Origin: Formicarius rufipectus
Taxonomy: Eukaryota > Chordata > Aves > Passeriformes > Formicariidae
Length of the DNA stretch: 64,000 nucleotides
Direction: 5' to 3'
NCBI GenBank assembly: GCA_013399695.1
Contig: VXAU01002306.1
Span: forward strand, 493,116-557,115
The translations under genes were made by a program, and so were the position numbers. The notes under the pieces were generated by a model. The model did no database searches, had not been told where the DNA came from, and worked only from the letters and a program-made list of their open reading frames with translations. Of this stretch, positions 21,291 to 33,490 are shown in pieces (position 1 is the first letter of the stretch; each line of letters opens with the position of its first letter).

Positions 21291-24200
21291 AATTTCACCT
21301 TGTGTCTATGGCCATTCTACTGAGACTTCCAACACGAATGCCAATTAGTGCCAGTTTCAAAGGTGACATTTGTGACACAAACACACACTCCACTGGGAGA
21401 TGAGCTAATATTACCAAATTGAGTTGGCATAGACCAGTGAAGGTAAGTGTGACATTCCCTAACAGTTGACTGAGGCAAATAAATGCATACACCTAGAAAA
21501 ATCTGAGATTTTGAATACTTCCAAAGTGTGCTAAAAATCATGATCAATTTAAGGAAAAATAAATAAAAGCAATTAATAACTCAGCCTGTGTGTGGCAAAG
21601 CTAAATGAATAAATTAGTAAGTTAAAAGACATGCATAAAATAATGTTTAATTAAAAAAAAAAGGTGGGGGAACCACTTAAAAGAGTAAATCGTCTTATAT
21701 TTTATATTGAATTAATATGGAAAAAAATGACCTGAGGATAGTGGATTACTGCTGAGAGGCTTCCAGATGCCAGACTTACATGACAGCCACTATTAGCACA
21801 TTCAGATTAATAGTTCAACAGTAATTGGAATATTAAACAGAACGTGACATTTTGATTTTGTAAAATGTGCATCTGAGTATTTAATAAAGTACTGTCTTGG
21901 TCTGAAAAGTATGCAGGGTGGATACCACAGTTCTCTAAATAGTTACTTTTTTTTTTTTTTTCACGTGCCTAATTATGTTCTACATGTCTTTATCAAAACC
22001 CATGCAGTCACTGTGTGGTTTCATATGCAATATCAATTCTATCTTCTGAGAGCAGGAAACAGTTCCCACTTTATAAATCCTTGCAGCACACTGACTTTAC
22101 AAGTGACCCTGGTGAATCACACCTGTGGTTTCCAAAACTACTATCCTATTTGTGAGTGTATATCTGGATAATCCAGTGCAGACAGACTCATCCTTCTGGT
22201 TTGCTCTTTTTATGTAGATTCGAATCTCCCCTATATGTGTCTTATTCCAATTCTCCACTCTGCTCTATTATTTTCATATTAACATTTTAACCCATTTGGT
22301 TTTGACCTACTGTAATAATAGCTTAAAGGGGCAAGAGAAAATTACAATAACTTACAAACCACATGTGTTGGGTAGCAGGTAAGCCACATTTCAGCCCTTA
22401 GGAGATCCCTGCTTCACGGCAAATATGCACCTCTTCTAAGCCAGGTTCTGAATAAATATACGGCATCAGGAATAAATATAATAAATATAGAATTTCAGGA
22501 AGTCACCATACCACTTATCAAATGAGCATGCCCAGACAGAGACTTGGCCTCTGAGCAGCTGACTGTACACTCAGAGGAGACCAATGCTGGCATGGCAGAA
22601 GGGTTGCAAATCCAGCCTGAAAATGCTCTGGCAAGTCTGCATGTGGCAGCTTACACATCACCTGCACTAAATGGAAATGCCCTAAATCTTTTCATGTTAT
22701 AGTGCCAAATTCATCAACAGCTTTGAAAGAAGGAAAGAAAGACATAGAGCAGTTTTTAATTGTTCCCATTATGTGTGGTAACAGAGAAATTAGAACTGCA
22801 CTTCTGCCACTGTGTGGAACAAGACCTGCTCAACACTCAGTATCTTTAAGTGTGGGACTGTTAGATGAGCAATCCCATCTGAAACAAAATGAGCAATTAG
22901 GCTTTCTCAACCTGTGTCACACTGCCAGATTGGCTCTGCTTTTGCTCAGTGTGCATCTCTCCCCTGATTTCAACCACAGCCTTGTGCAAAGATCACAGGT
23001 AGAACACAGCTGCCTGGTTTGGTGTCATACCAGCGCCAAAGAGAAAGGGCACGACCTCAACATGCTGAACGTGAGCTCCCCTGGTGCCTGAATTCAGGTT
23101 CTGAATGACCAGCCCAATGGTGGAAGCAGAAAGTGGAGAAAATTAATAGGTTTTCATCCTAAAATTGTGGGCTGGACAGGTTTTTCTTACAAACACACTG
23201 ACTTGTCCATTCCAGAGGAGAGGTGAGGGTCGGGGTGTGTGCTCTGTGTGTATGTGTCGAGTGAGGAGGAGACAGGTTTAATTAATCTTAAATGCCTTTG
23301 CAATTCAAGAATTGTAGCCCTGGATCAGTTCCTGTACTAACATGATTAGCAAATATTGACTTTTGAGTACAATAATAATGTGTCATCTGAAACCCTTGAT
23401 AAGTAACTTAAGTACTTCCTTAGCTTGCATCTTATTAAATTAGATGAGGTACGGTTGAGACACATTACACAAAGCCATCGAAATGAGAAATCAGACCTAA
23501 AGATTTTAGCATTGATTAAGAAAAGTCGAAAGTTGGAATAAAGATGAAACTCTGTGGCACATATTCTGATTTTGTTCCGTCACTGTGAGTACGGATTGCC
23601 TCACTCTAGGATTTATGCTGATGCTAGTGAGGTATTCAAAATTTGTTTCAGTATTTACTAATATGGTTGTGTTTTCTTTGGAGTCTTTTAGCATGGAGTG
23701 AAGTCATTTTTTTCCCATTTTTGCAATCCCATAATTGTCATAGTTATAACAGGAGTAAACACTTGCTCTTTGTGACTTTTTGACATGCAATCCATCACTT
23801 GATTATGTATGATGACCATATAATGTCAGTTTTACGGAAGGTTAACTGGCATAGGTTTTGAGCTTTTGAAGTTAATGTAAGGGAGAAAAAGAAAGGCGTC
23901 ACACTTGTGTGCCTGTGAATGTAGTACGTATAACATACTCAAATCTGCTCATAAGGTTTAGTTTAAAAATGTGTACAGCAGCTCAACCAAGAAGGGAGTT
24001 AAAAGATGTGATACTCCTGAGATGCAACCTGACAAATCTTACTTTATTGATTAGTTTTCAAAGGCAGTGTGCACTGAGAGCGCTACACGTACAATAGACT
24101 TCGGAATGAGGACTAGGGGGGGCTGTGAAAAAAGCTCCAAATGTCATCAAAGCAAATGGTCTGTGAATGTTGCTTCAAAGCTAGTCATTAGTTGCCAGGG

Positions 24201-24769
24201 TAGTTTGCCACAAAGCTTGTAAAGAGGTTTTCCTGGAGGGGAAGGTATGACAAAATGCACTTCTTGGCAAGATGACTTCTGCTTAAATAACAGGACACAT
24301 TAATTCTTGCTTGATACATAAAATTAATTAGAGGATTAACATCCTTTATGAAATTTTGCCAGAGATTTTTTTTCCTTTTTACCAGGAATAGACCCCAGGC
24401 CTTTTCTGTACTCTAATGAAATTGCAAATTGACTTGTGTTCAAATGATGCTTGACTAAAATGAATAATTAAAAATGTATTGCTAACAGTGAGATGGGTCA
24501 GCTGATCTTTTCAAGGATTAATTAGTTTCAAGAACCATCTTTCTTATGTAACATAGCAGAGGCCAATGCCAGCCCACCTTTTATTCATGCAGTAGTTCCC
24601 CTTGAAGTCAATGGACCCATTCTACTCCCAATTATCCAAGGTTTTATTCCAGATTCAATCTGTTTAGAGTGGGTTTTCCTCTAGAGTAATTCAGAGAGGA
24701 GCTACGCCTGAAGGAATTGAGCTCTTATTCTATCTACAATTCAATGAGCCCAATTCCTCTCTTTATCAG
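21291..24769. other. intergenic, no gene supported
   Basis: AT-rich unique sequence. An open frame of 129 codons at 22702-23091 (+) has no recognisable similarity and is probably chance. There is a T tract near 21949-21961 and an A tract near 21653. No mobile element is recognised until 24770. Confidence 0.6.
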
Positions 24770-24832
24770 GATCTGACTCGATGATCCTTGTGGGTCCCTT
24801 CCAACTCAGATTATTCTGTGAAACTCTGTGAT
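24770..24832 (+). repeat. CR1 LINE 3' tail
   Basis: The terminal CR1 signature is present: GATCTGACTCGATGATCC, then GTGGGTCCCTTCCAACTCAG, ending in the imperfect octamer repeat ATTCTGTGAAACTCTGTG. Only the last 60 or so bases are recognisable. The preceding 200 bases may be an older part of the same insertion, but I cannot show it. Confidence 0.75.
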
Positions 24833-25162
24833 CCAATACCCAGCTAAACTGGAGGGAGTCTCTTGTTTGTCTTCATTAGGCTTTGCAACATCAGTGTCAG
24901 AACTTTGTGACTGTGAAAGGAATTGGGATTCAACTTTCCATAGGTCAACATGTGGATAAATGAAGAAAAGCTAAGACTAAAGGGAATAGGGAAACCTGTG
25001 TGTGATTGTGTGCATGCTTGTCCATGAAACATGTTTGGATCTTTTACTCTCTGACATCAATAAGGAGGTTCAGGAACGAGGAAAAATTATTCAATTTTTT
25101 TTTTTTTTTAGAAGTAGGTCAGGAATTTAATTCTCTGATTTTTTCAGATGTTTAAATTATTT

Positions 25163-25268
25163 AATTTTCAAAAGTACCTATGCACAGTTACCGGGATTCC
25201 ATTTTAACATGTACCTTGAGAAATCCCTCTGAATGCCTATCTGCTTTTCCTGCTTCTCTTTGAAAATT
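25163..25268. repeat. decayed palindromic relic, AATTTTCAAAAG type
   Basis: AATTTTCAAAAGTACC on the left and TCTCTTTGAAAATT on the right are inverted copies, 106 bases outer to outer. The ends resemble a reptile repeat that starts ATTTTCAAAAGTGCCTAA (from memory). The interior is too diverged to pair. Confidence 0.45.
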
Positions 25269-26879
25269 GGCTCTAAGTCCCCGTTTTCAACAGTGACTTG
25301 CATACTGTGGCATCTAACTCTGGCTGAGTGCCACACAAAGCAATATTTGGAGGTTAAGATCAAAAAGCTGGAAAATCTGCCCCACTATTGCAATTCTGTT
25401 CCTTTTGGTGCTTGGGTTTGTTCGTTAAGGGCTGATGTGGGTATTTCGGCTGAGTGCTGCCCTGTGCCATGTAGAAATTTTCTCAGGTACTTTGAAAACT
25501 TAACCTTTAGCTTCATATAAGGTGAGATTTACAGAGGCATAAAGGTGCAAAGGGACATGGTGGTTAGAGTCAAGGACCCAACTGGTAACTTGCTGCTGAA
25601 AATCTCTTTCATTGATCTATCGCTTTTAAAATATGAAATGACTGAGTTACTTCCCCAGTGTGTGCAAATAAGCGTGTTTCACTTTTTCAAATTCCTTAAT
25701 CACCTCATGTGTTTGCAAAAGGTCCCTTTCTGCAAGAAGAATTGTGAAAAAGGAAACCTAACATTCAATTTCAGTGTTTTCTCAAAACACCTTCTAATTC
25801 TCAGAACGCTTATTTCTGCTTGCATGTTTCTGAGTTCCTGTCTCCAATGGATTTCTCAGATGTGTTTTATGTTGTGTTATGATGTTTCTAATTTGGGTGA
25901 TGAAAGGTTAAAAGATACGCCTGTATGAAATTACTCAGTGGCTCTTGTGAACTAACATCAGAGCTTATTGAGTATGATCACTCTGTCATTTGCTTTGGCT
26001 ACGGCAAAGCTTTCTGATACAGTAGGAATAAGTTGGGATCCCCAGAGCCTACTGTAGAATGTGAAGCAGGGCAAAAAGACATAGTTTCCTTGCCTGAGAC
26101 CTGCTAGCCATGTGTAAAGAGACGATGCTCTGGAAAATGTTGTTTTTCTTTGGCTGCCCTTTAGTCAGATCTTCTCACTGCTGGCATTGTGCAGAGTCAG
26201 CTTAAAAGGTGTATTTAGCATTGAGGGATTTGGTAAATACTGCTTTATTGTGCTTCATACTCCCTACAGGGCATTCTGAAGAGATGAATAATAAGTGTGA
26301 ACAGGAAGAGCAAGTTTCCAGTCCTGTCAAATTAATTAGAGCAGAGGAGACTGAAGTGAGGTTTGCCGTTAGGTGGGTTCAAAGCAGGCAAAGGGAATCA
26401 CTCAGGCATATACAAAAATGTTACCCCCCCTTATATTATTGTTGTTTCCTTTTGAATCAGATATAAAAATGTAGCCATGTTTTGTTATCCATGACAAAAC
26501 CTCTCTCAAATGCAGGGCGTATAAATAAAATAAGCTGGATATGCAGAGCCCCTGCTGTGGCAAAAGCAAAAGTTGCCAAGCGATGACGCTGCCCTTAGAG
26601 CTGCTGCTCGGGAAGTGTTTGCTTACAGTTTTAAGGGAATTACCAACACCCAAGCTTAATGTCACTTAATTCCGTAAAGACATTTTAGGGATTGACTCAG
26701 CTCCCAGCTGTAAAACAGTCCCTTCTGATTTGCCAGCTGCCTGCTGCATAATTTTCTGCAACTTGCCTTTTTCCCTTACAGTGGCCCAAAAGAGCCATTC
26801 TCGGTGTCATACTTGGGCTCTAGTTCCTGTCTTGTCCTAAGTCTTTTCAGACAGCCATCAATATAGTAGGTTAAACAGG

Positions 26880-26949
26880 GTCTGATCCAAATCCCACTTC
26901 AGTCAGTGGAAAAGATTCCTGCTGAATGAAGTGAAGGCTGGACAAGATC
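26880..26949. repeat. decayed palindromic relic, TCTGATCCAAATCCCA type
   Basis: The inner arms ACTTCAGTCAG and CTGAATGAAGT match 10 of 11 bases as inverted copies around the spacer TGGAAAAGATTCCTG. The outer ends TCTGATCC and ACAAGATCG are weaker. It has the same arm-spacer-arm plan as the copy at 21235. Confidence 0.45.
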
Positions 26950-28176
26950 GGTAGACCCTATTTTTTTATTCCCTTCCTAGACAGGAATGAGCTCTATTGT
27001 GCGTTTCCAAGCTCTGGTATGAAATGACTCAAACTCTGAGGCTACTACTTCTCTTGAAAACTATTCCCCAGATTAATCAGATCATCTGATAGGAAAATTA
27101 TTTCCCCCTTTATCGCAACCTACCCTCTTTATTTCATTCCCTTGGAAAGCCTTAATTTTTATTCCCCCTCGGTTGTGTTTTCACATTTGAAGTGACAATT
27201 AAGCATATAACATACTCCTCCTGCACTTTGCATTTGTACACATTTAGGTGCTTTCATACTTCTAACTAAGCCCTTTCTATTATGGAGCATTTTATTGCTC
27301 TTCAGTGACTTCAGTGCATAAACCTTCTTTCTCTCACTTGCCTGCATATGGTGTCTAGAAATGGGAACTGCTTTTCCACAGTATTCTACAGCAGCTATCC
27401 CCATGGACAAGAATATTTGGATGAGATTAAGTTGATCCTTGGTGTTAGTCACCCTGCACTACTTTTTGGTGATAGAGGGGGGAAAAAAAAGACAGTTGCA
27501 TAGTCTAATTTACATCATCCTAAAGCAGAGGTTTAAGTCAGGTGAGACCGTGTCCTGAAAGGCCTATTTCTCTACTGAGAGACTTACAAAGGAGTCTGGA
27601 AGGGCTGGTGTGGCTGTGAATACATTTCCCATAGACATATACCATCCCATGAAGTGAGTCATGCCCTTGGAAATGTGCAACTGGAAATATTATTCAGAGC
27701 AGCTTTGAGAGGAAACAAATGCCATGTCTAACAAAATAAATCTGTTGTGAAAAACTTATTCCACTAACTCCTTATCCAGGGAAGCTAACAAAAATTAGGC
27801 ATTTTTATAACCTTGTAGGCTCCTGCTTTGATGTTTATAGAATGGAAAATTGTGGTGGTGGCTGCTGTTTGTGTTGAGAAGTGTTATAATGAAGATGCAC
27901 CAGATCTGTAACATGACTTAACAAAACACCATGCTGAAACATGAATGAAATGTTTCAGTGTTCCCTCCATCCCATTGTCAGTTTAGTCTCAGGTTTCTTT
28001 TTTCTAACTTTGGTTCACAGAGAATTTCAAATTTCTTATGCTCAGCCTGCTTCAGAACAAAATCACACATTAAGTTTGGGATTTCCAGCTAAGTTGACAC
28101 ACTGGCATCAGCACCTCCTCCATTTTGTGTTTCATACACAGCCTCCCTCAATCTTTTCTTTTGTTTCTTTCATTTA

Positions 28177-29329
28177 ATGGAATACAGGAATATTCACTTC
28201 CAATTTTCCTCCGCTTGTCCTCTTTTTCTGAAGCTGCAATTTAGATGTCACTGTTGGCCTCTGATAAGTACAGCTTGTTCTCCAGCTCTCCATGTACCAT
28301 ACTTGACAGCGAGGGTGTGTGAAGGAACACAAAGAAGGTCGGGGAGAAAAATCTCATCCTTATACATTTTGGTCCAAAATTTATCAGATATGAATCAGCA
28401 CTGCTCAGCTGCCTATTGTTGTGTGCCTCTGAAGAGCTCAGATATCAGCGTGCTAAGGATTCTGTGCCATATAAAGCCATGGAAAAGACACATCACTGAA
28501 TGCTCTCTCCATTTTTGGGTGGGTACGGTGGCATGGGAGTCGAAAATGTCAACCCACTTAACGAAAACATGGTGAAGAGTAGTTCAAAAAGCGTGATGTT
28601 CCTGCAAACAGGCTGTTACCACTGGTTTGTTTTCAGCTCCCTAAACTCAGTTTTTGGCAGCGGCTTTAGAGCAGCCAAGAAAATCCTCCTCTTGCATCTA
28701 CAGAGGGAAGGCTATCCACAAAGGGAATAGTTTTGGTGGTAGGAACAATAAGAGGTCTGGGGCCTGAGACTTAGGGGGAGACACTCCCTTCTCTTTTTGA
28801 AAGAATTTCAAAATCCTTTGGTTTTAATTCCAAATTGGAAAAAAAAAAAAAAAGACATTTTACAATTGCAAAACCCTCCATAAAACCGAACAGTCTTTCT
28901 CCCCACAGCTCCATCTGAAACAGATGGAAATTTCTTCAGTGAAGTGACCACTTAATTAAAAATATGTGATACCAAATTAATACCATTTCAGCAGGTACTG
29001 GAAAGACAAATGAAGACAGTCTAACCTTCTCCAGGTGTCTAAGACAACAATCTAGTGTTGTTTTAAGGTGTCTGGCAGCTGGTAAGTAATTTAAATGATG
29101 CTTGTCGGCTCCCAAATAGAAGAAATAAATGAACACAAAGGAGTAAGATTTCAATTAAAGTTCATCATGTAAAACAGGCCTCATGCCTTCCCTGACCACA
29201 GAGATTAGCTTTTGTGTCTGGAATTGCATTTAATAAACCTCCTCCCTTGACATGGAACATCTGCTCCCTTTAGGACTATTGTTTTACACCCATAAATAAA
29301 ACATAAAATTATATTTTTGTCACTCTTCA
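28177..29329. other. intergenic; possible conserved element 28280-28720
   Basis: An open frame of 132 codons (28177-28575, +) shows no known domain. The stretch 28280-28720 has scattered CpGs (for example CGTGATGTT near 28591, GTACGGTGG near 28523) and little low-complexity sequence, unlike its neighbours, so it may be under selection. A 15-base A tract lies near 28838. Confidence 0.35.
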
Positions 29330-29416
29330 GGCCAGATCTTCAGCTGGCATAAATCAATGGCAGGCAGTCAACCTCAGCAGAGCTCTGCTGACTTAAACCA
29401 AATGAGGATCTGGCCC
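29330..29416. repeat. palindromic relic with GGCCAGATC termini (best copy)
   Basis: GGCCAGATCTTCAGCTGG at the left end matches 15 of 18 bases of the complement of the right end CCAAATGAGGATCTGGCC. Total length is about 87 bases. The ends and the internal TAAATCA match a short non-autonomous repeat known from turtle, crocodilian and bird sequences (from memory). Probably an ancient MITE-like insertion. Confidence 0.6.
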
Positions 29417-29559
29417 TTGACGGTTTGGTGCTGAAGAAAATAATGGGTCTAGGCAGAGTGTGTGGGACATTGTTTATCAGAGAATGTGTGTGAAACTACG
29501 TGGAGCAAGTAACCACAAAGCATGATTGATCTCTCCAGCATATTTTAACACTTTTTTTC

Positions 29560-29810
29560 CCCTCAGTGTTTACTGAAACCTTTTAGGTAGTGCAGTCTTC
29601 TCAGATATCGTTTTATGTTTGAAAAGCTTTCTAATTCATAATGAAACGTTACGCGTCGCTCCAATGAACCTCCAGCTTCAATTACTTGCTGTGCAAATGG
29701 CTGGCCTGCATTTTGACCAATGTTTATGGGGCTTGGCAATTTTTCAGTAGCTACTTTACCCTGATATGATTAATTTCTTGCATAATGTGAGGTTTTGCAT
29801 GTGTAGAGCT
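29560..29810. promoter_or_regulatory. candidate conserved non-coding element
   Basis: An AT-rich block holding an isolated CpG cluster (AACGTTACGCGTCGCTCC, 29645-29662, four CpGs), an octamer-like TGCAAATGG (29692-29700), CCAATG boxes and TGATTAAT. There is no low-complexity sequence and no coding frame. CpG retention in a CpG-poor desert is typical of selected regulatory DNA. The regulatory role is inferred. Confidence 0.35.
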
Positions 29811-31749
29811 GAAATACTCCTACAAGGCAGAAGAGAAATAGAAGAGCTTGTGTGTTTCAGCTTTAAAAACACTCAAAACATAACATCACAATTTAAAGCG
29901 TGCCAATGATAATACAAGTTAGCCATGGATGAAGACGACCACAAGAGACATGAAGTTGCTGATGGGATTCAGCAGCATGAAAGTCATTACTTGGCTGGTA
30001 CGGTCAGAACAGTAGATCATAGCTGGGAAGTCCCAGGAGTAGGGAAGCAAGAGAGATACCTGAAGCTCATCGTACGTGAGTACAGCAATAGAAGAAAGGA
30101 TGGCAACTGGTACCCGCTTGCTTTCTTGAATGCCAAATCCTTCTCTTCATGCCAGTATCCCTTTGCACCAGAAGGACTCGTCTGTATTAACTAACCTGAA
30201 GTAAATGGATGGGAAAGCTTGAATGCAAAAATCTTAATTTAAAAATATGTTTAGAGTTAAGCACCTGAGAAATCTTGCTGGTGCCAGGCTGGAAAGCTGG
30301 GTTTGTGCTGTGGCTTCTTTATCAGAATCAGACTTTACAGTAGATGACTAGATAGTGGCATTTGGATTTACACAACTCTAAAAGACAAATATTGGTGACA
30401 GCTTTCTTTTGACAGGATTTGAGAGGAATGAGGTACCCACCACCTACTGGGCATTTCCATGGGCCCTGGCACACAATTCATTTTGGGCTCTGTAAAAGGA
30501 GCAATAGGGAGCATTGCCACCCAAGCTGGCTGCCTGCTTCTGCCATACCAGTGGATACATCTGCTCGGATCCAGTTCGTCATGTAGGGTCTTAGTGGAAG
30601 CTTTTCAATGATTTAAGTTAAAACACTGTCATATGTGCTGCAAACACATGAAGCTCTTAGGTGAGCACATGACCCCATGCACTGATCCATGGGGAATGTC
30701 ATCTTCAGCAGAAGTTGCTGGGAAAATCCTGGAGGTGGCAACCCCCTTAAACCACTTTCAGAAGCTCTTAGTTACCTTCAAAATCCCAATGTCCATATTT
30801 TTATTTCATACAATCACACACTTGTCACCTAAATAGAAAGTATGTCTACATTGCAAATTCCAATATAGTGAAGAGGTACTCAAACTAGCTATAAATGAAC
30901 TAACCATAAATGAGCCTGCTTTGTGGCAGGATAAATTAGCCCATATGGAGCTAACACTGCCAAAAAAGCCAGGTAAATTAGTCCTCTTGGTGTTCTCTGC
31001 TGTCTAATCTTGACTGTGTCCAGTCATTTACATGGTTCATTTACAGCCAGTTTGGGTATTTCTGCATTGTCATGTGGACATTCTCAGAGCAGTATTGTTA
31101 TTATTGCCTTAACATCTACAAGAGCACAGGAGCTGAGCCTAAAGGGGGATAGTTACCTTTTACCTTTTGCCTTTTAGTGCAGGGGAGCCAGCTCTGAGGT
31201 GACGGCACTGCAACATGGCCTCAGTGATTTCTGCTTGCATGGAAGTACACTAAGTAGATGGTTATCTTGGGTGATAGTGAATACTGGGTCATTCTGAACC
31301 CTGGAAGTTACTTTATGGCCAAAAAGAGACAATACCGAGAAGCACTTGATGCTGAGACTTGGGAGATTTTTGGTTTTAAACTTTTTTGAGTCAGCCTTTT
31401 GTAGCACTTCCTTTTTTCTTTGTTTTAAAATTAACGGATGATATATGTGGGATTAGTTGGCCTACCCTGGGTAACTCAGCCAGTTTAGTCTTTCAAGCTC
31501 TAAGAAGACCAAATCAACAACATTATTTAGGTTTTAACATTCTTGTTTAATATCTAAAGACTATTGTTGCATGGATATCAAACATTTTGAATAGTTTTGA
31601 ATTAAAAAAAAAAAAAGGAAAGCATAAAAAACATAACGAATATGTTAGAAAATTGCCTGAATTAACTGAATTCAAAATTAGTCCTGAAACAAAATATATC
31701 CCTGAAATCTGAAGTGATGTGGAAATTCAAAAGGCACCCACATAGGGGG

Positions 31750-31795
31750 AAAAAAAAAACAAACAAACAACAAACAAACAAAAACCAACAAAGCA
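31750..31795. repeat. (AAAC)n simple repeat
   Basis: A run of A followed by repeated AAAC units with two interruptions. Confidence 0.9.
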
Positions 31796-32702
31796 AAGAT
31801 CAATCTATATGTAAAATTTTGGATACATTGATAAGCAAGGGACTGCTTAGTATAGAAACATTTCCATTGCCATGAAGTTCAGACAGGATGGTTTGTTTCA
31901 TTTAGGTGAAGTAAAATAAGCTACGCTGTTAAAATTGAACCTGCATCTCTGCATCTGGCAATTAACACTTGCACTGGCACAGCCTATTGGGCAAAAAAAA
32001 AAAAAATCCTCAATTTAATACCCACACACCAGCAAGACCTCTAACAACAACTGCAGACATATCACATCAGCAGATTCTATAGAAATCAGAAAGTCATTTC
32101 ATCCAATAGCGAGGCATTTTACAACCAGATTGTACGAAACATGAGAATCCACTACAAATTGCTGGATGACTTATGTGATCTTCCTCAGTCCCATGAAGAG
32201 TGAAGAAGACAACTTTAAAATGCCCCAGTGCTGTCAAGTTTCCTACTCCGTGTTCTGCCTTGTCTACACTTTGCAGCAAAATGGGGCAGAGCAATCAGCA
32301 TGTGATGAAATCGCCTCGAAAATGTGAATGCAGCCCTTTCTTTTTCTGTATTTACTTACAGATCAGGGTACCCCTGAAGAACTATAAACAGCTGAGAGCA
32401 AAAAATAAAAGGACCTCTGAAAAGTTTTATGTCCTCCAAACTATAAATGTCAGGTGGCAATACTAGGCAGTTTATTTTTCTGTAGAAATATATAAATTTT
32501 TTTCCCATGAAAATATTTTCTTGGGGAAAAAAAAAAAAATCTAGCTTGTCACTGGCAATTTTATGAAATATATATAAATTTGCAGCAGTACTGATGAATG
32601 CCTTTGATAAGCTGAGCTGACAATTTATTTTTTTCTCCTGCCCAAAAGAAAGTAATGGGTATATTAAAAAGTGCTTGCATTTTTAGGTTTTGGTGGTTTG
32701 GA

Positions 32703-32738
32703 TTTTTTTTTTCCTTTTTTTTTTTTTTTTTTTTTCTT
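32703..32738. repeat. T-rich low-complexity tract
   Basis: Nearly uninterrupted T with one CC. Confidence 0.9.
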
Positions 32739-33179
32739 TCAGATAGAGAAGGGGTAATGAAAAGGACCAGCCAGAAGCAGTATACCCAGAGATCTGTATA
32801 AAAATTTTGGGATGGCAGCAGAGAACCACAACAGGCTGGGTAACTTCAGGAACAGCACGTGCCAAATAAAACACTACATTTTTTCACTGAGCCAAGGGTC
32901 AGTGTGTGATGTGAAATGCTGGAACTGAGCACGTGCACATGGCTGGGGGGATAAGGGGCACAAACACCACTTTCCAAAGGGGGGATTCCTCACTACTGTG
33001 TTTTCCCTCCCCAATTAAGGGTTGAAATGAGCCATTGGAATCTCCTGTATATCCTGGGGAAATGAATGCCCTGGCTGCTTTCCAACTCATATTTCTCTCT
33101 TTCTATAGCAAACAAACAATAGGCCAAGTAGGATGTTGTATGTCACCCTGAGAAGCGGGGCGGGGGGGGAAGTGAAGTA

Positions 33180-33490
33180 TTGATAAACTGAGATTAATTT
33201 TTACAAAAATCTTTATATCAGGTGCATATGCTTTGCCTCTTGGCCATTATGGAAATGTCAGGGGTTTAATTGGCAGCTGTGAATAGCAGCACCTGCAAAC
33301 AGCTCAGGGCTTGTTCTTGTGGTCTGGCAACATTCTTACTTTATGCTTTAAATAAAGGCTTACTCACTGAGACAGAAATAACTGACAGGGGATGATTGAT
33401 GATTGCCCATCACGCAATGGCTGACATCTACCATTCACTGAATCCATTTACAATTCCACTTCCAGATTTCATTAACAGGGCCGTGACATC
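33180..33490. promoter_or_regulatory. candidate enhancer with MEIS-PBX composite motif
   Basis: TGACAG (33383-33388, the MEIS/PREP core) is followed four bases later by TGATTGAT (33393-33400, a PBX-HOX type site). The same 300 bases hold E-boxes CAGCTG and CACCTG near 33275-33292 and a CACGCAATGG. Sequence complexity is high and no repeat is visible. MEIS1 is the expected neighbouring developmental gene, so an enhancer is plausible, but function is inferred only. Confidence 0.35.

Larger units (their letters stand above)
24833..28176. other. intergenic, no gene supported
   Basis: Unique sequence containing the palindromic relics listed separately. A 127-codon frame at 25545-25928 (+) is unrecognisable. 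The part from about 26480 to 26720 is less AT-rich, keeps CpGs (GCGATGACGCTGCC near 26579) and could be a conserved non-coding element; this is a guess from composition. Confidence 0.5.
29811..33179. other. intergenic, no gene supported; simple repeats
   Basis: An 89-codon frame at 29925-30194 (+) starts with an acidic-basic stretch but matches nothing known. Low-complexity tracts include an A run near 31604, AAAC repeats at 31750-31795, and T-rich DNA at 32703-32738. Otherwise unique AT-rich sequence. Confidence 0.6.

Noticed and set aside
22702..23091. 129-codon open frame
   Set aside because: Unrecognisable protein with no supporting signals.
28177..28575. 132-codon open frame
   Set aside because: No known similarity. 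The region is noted only as a possible conserved element.
29925..30194. 89-codon frame with an acidic-basic start
   Set aside because: No similarity recognised and no splice sites that would connect it to another exon.
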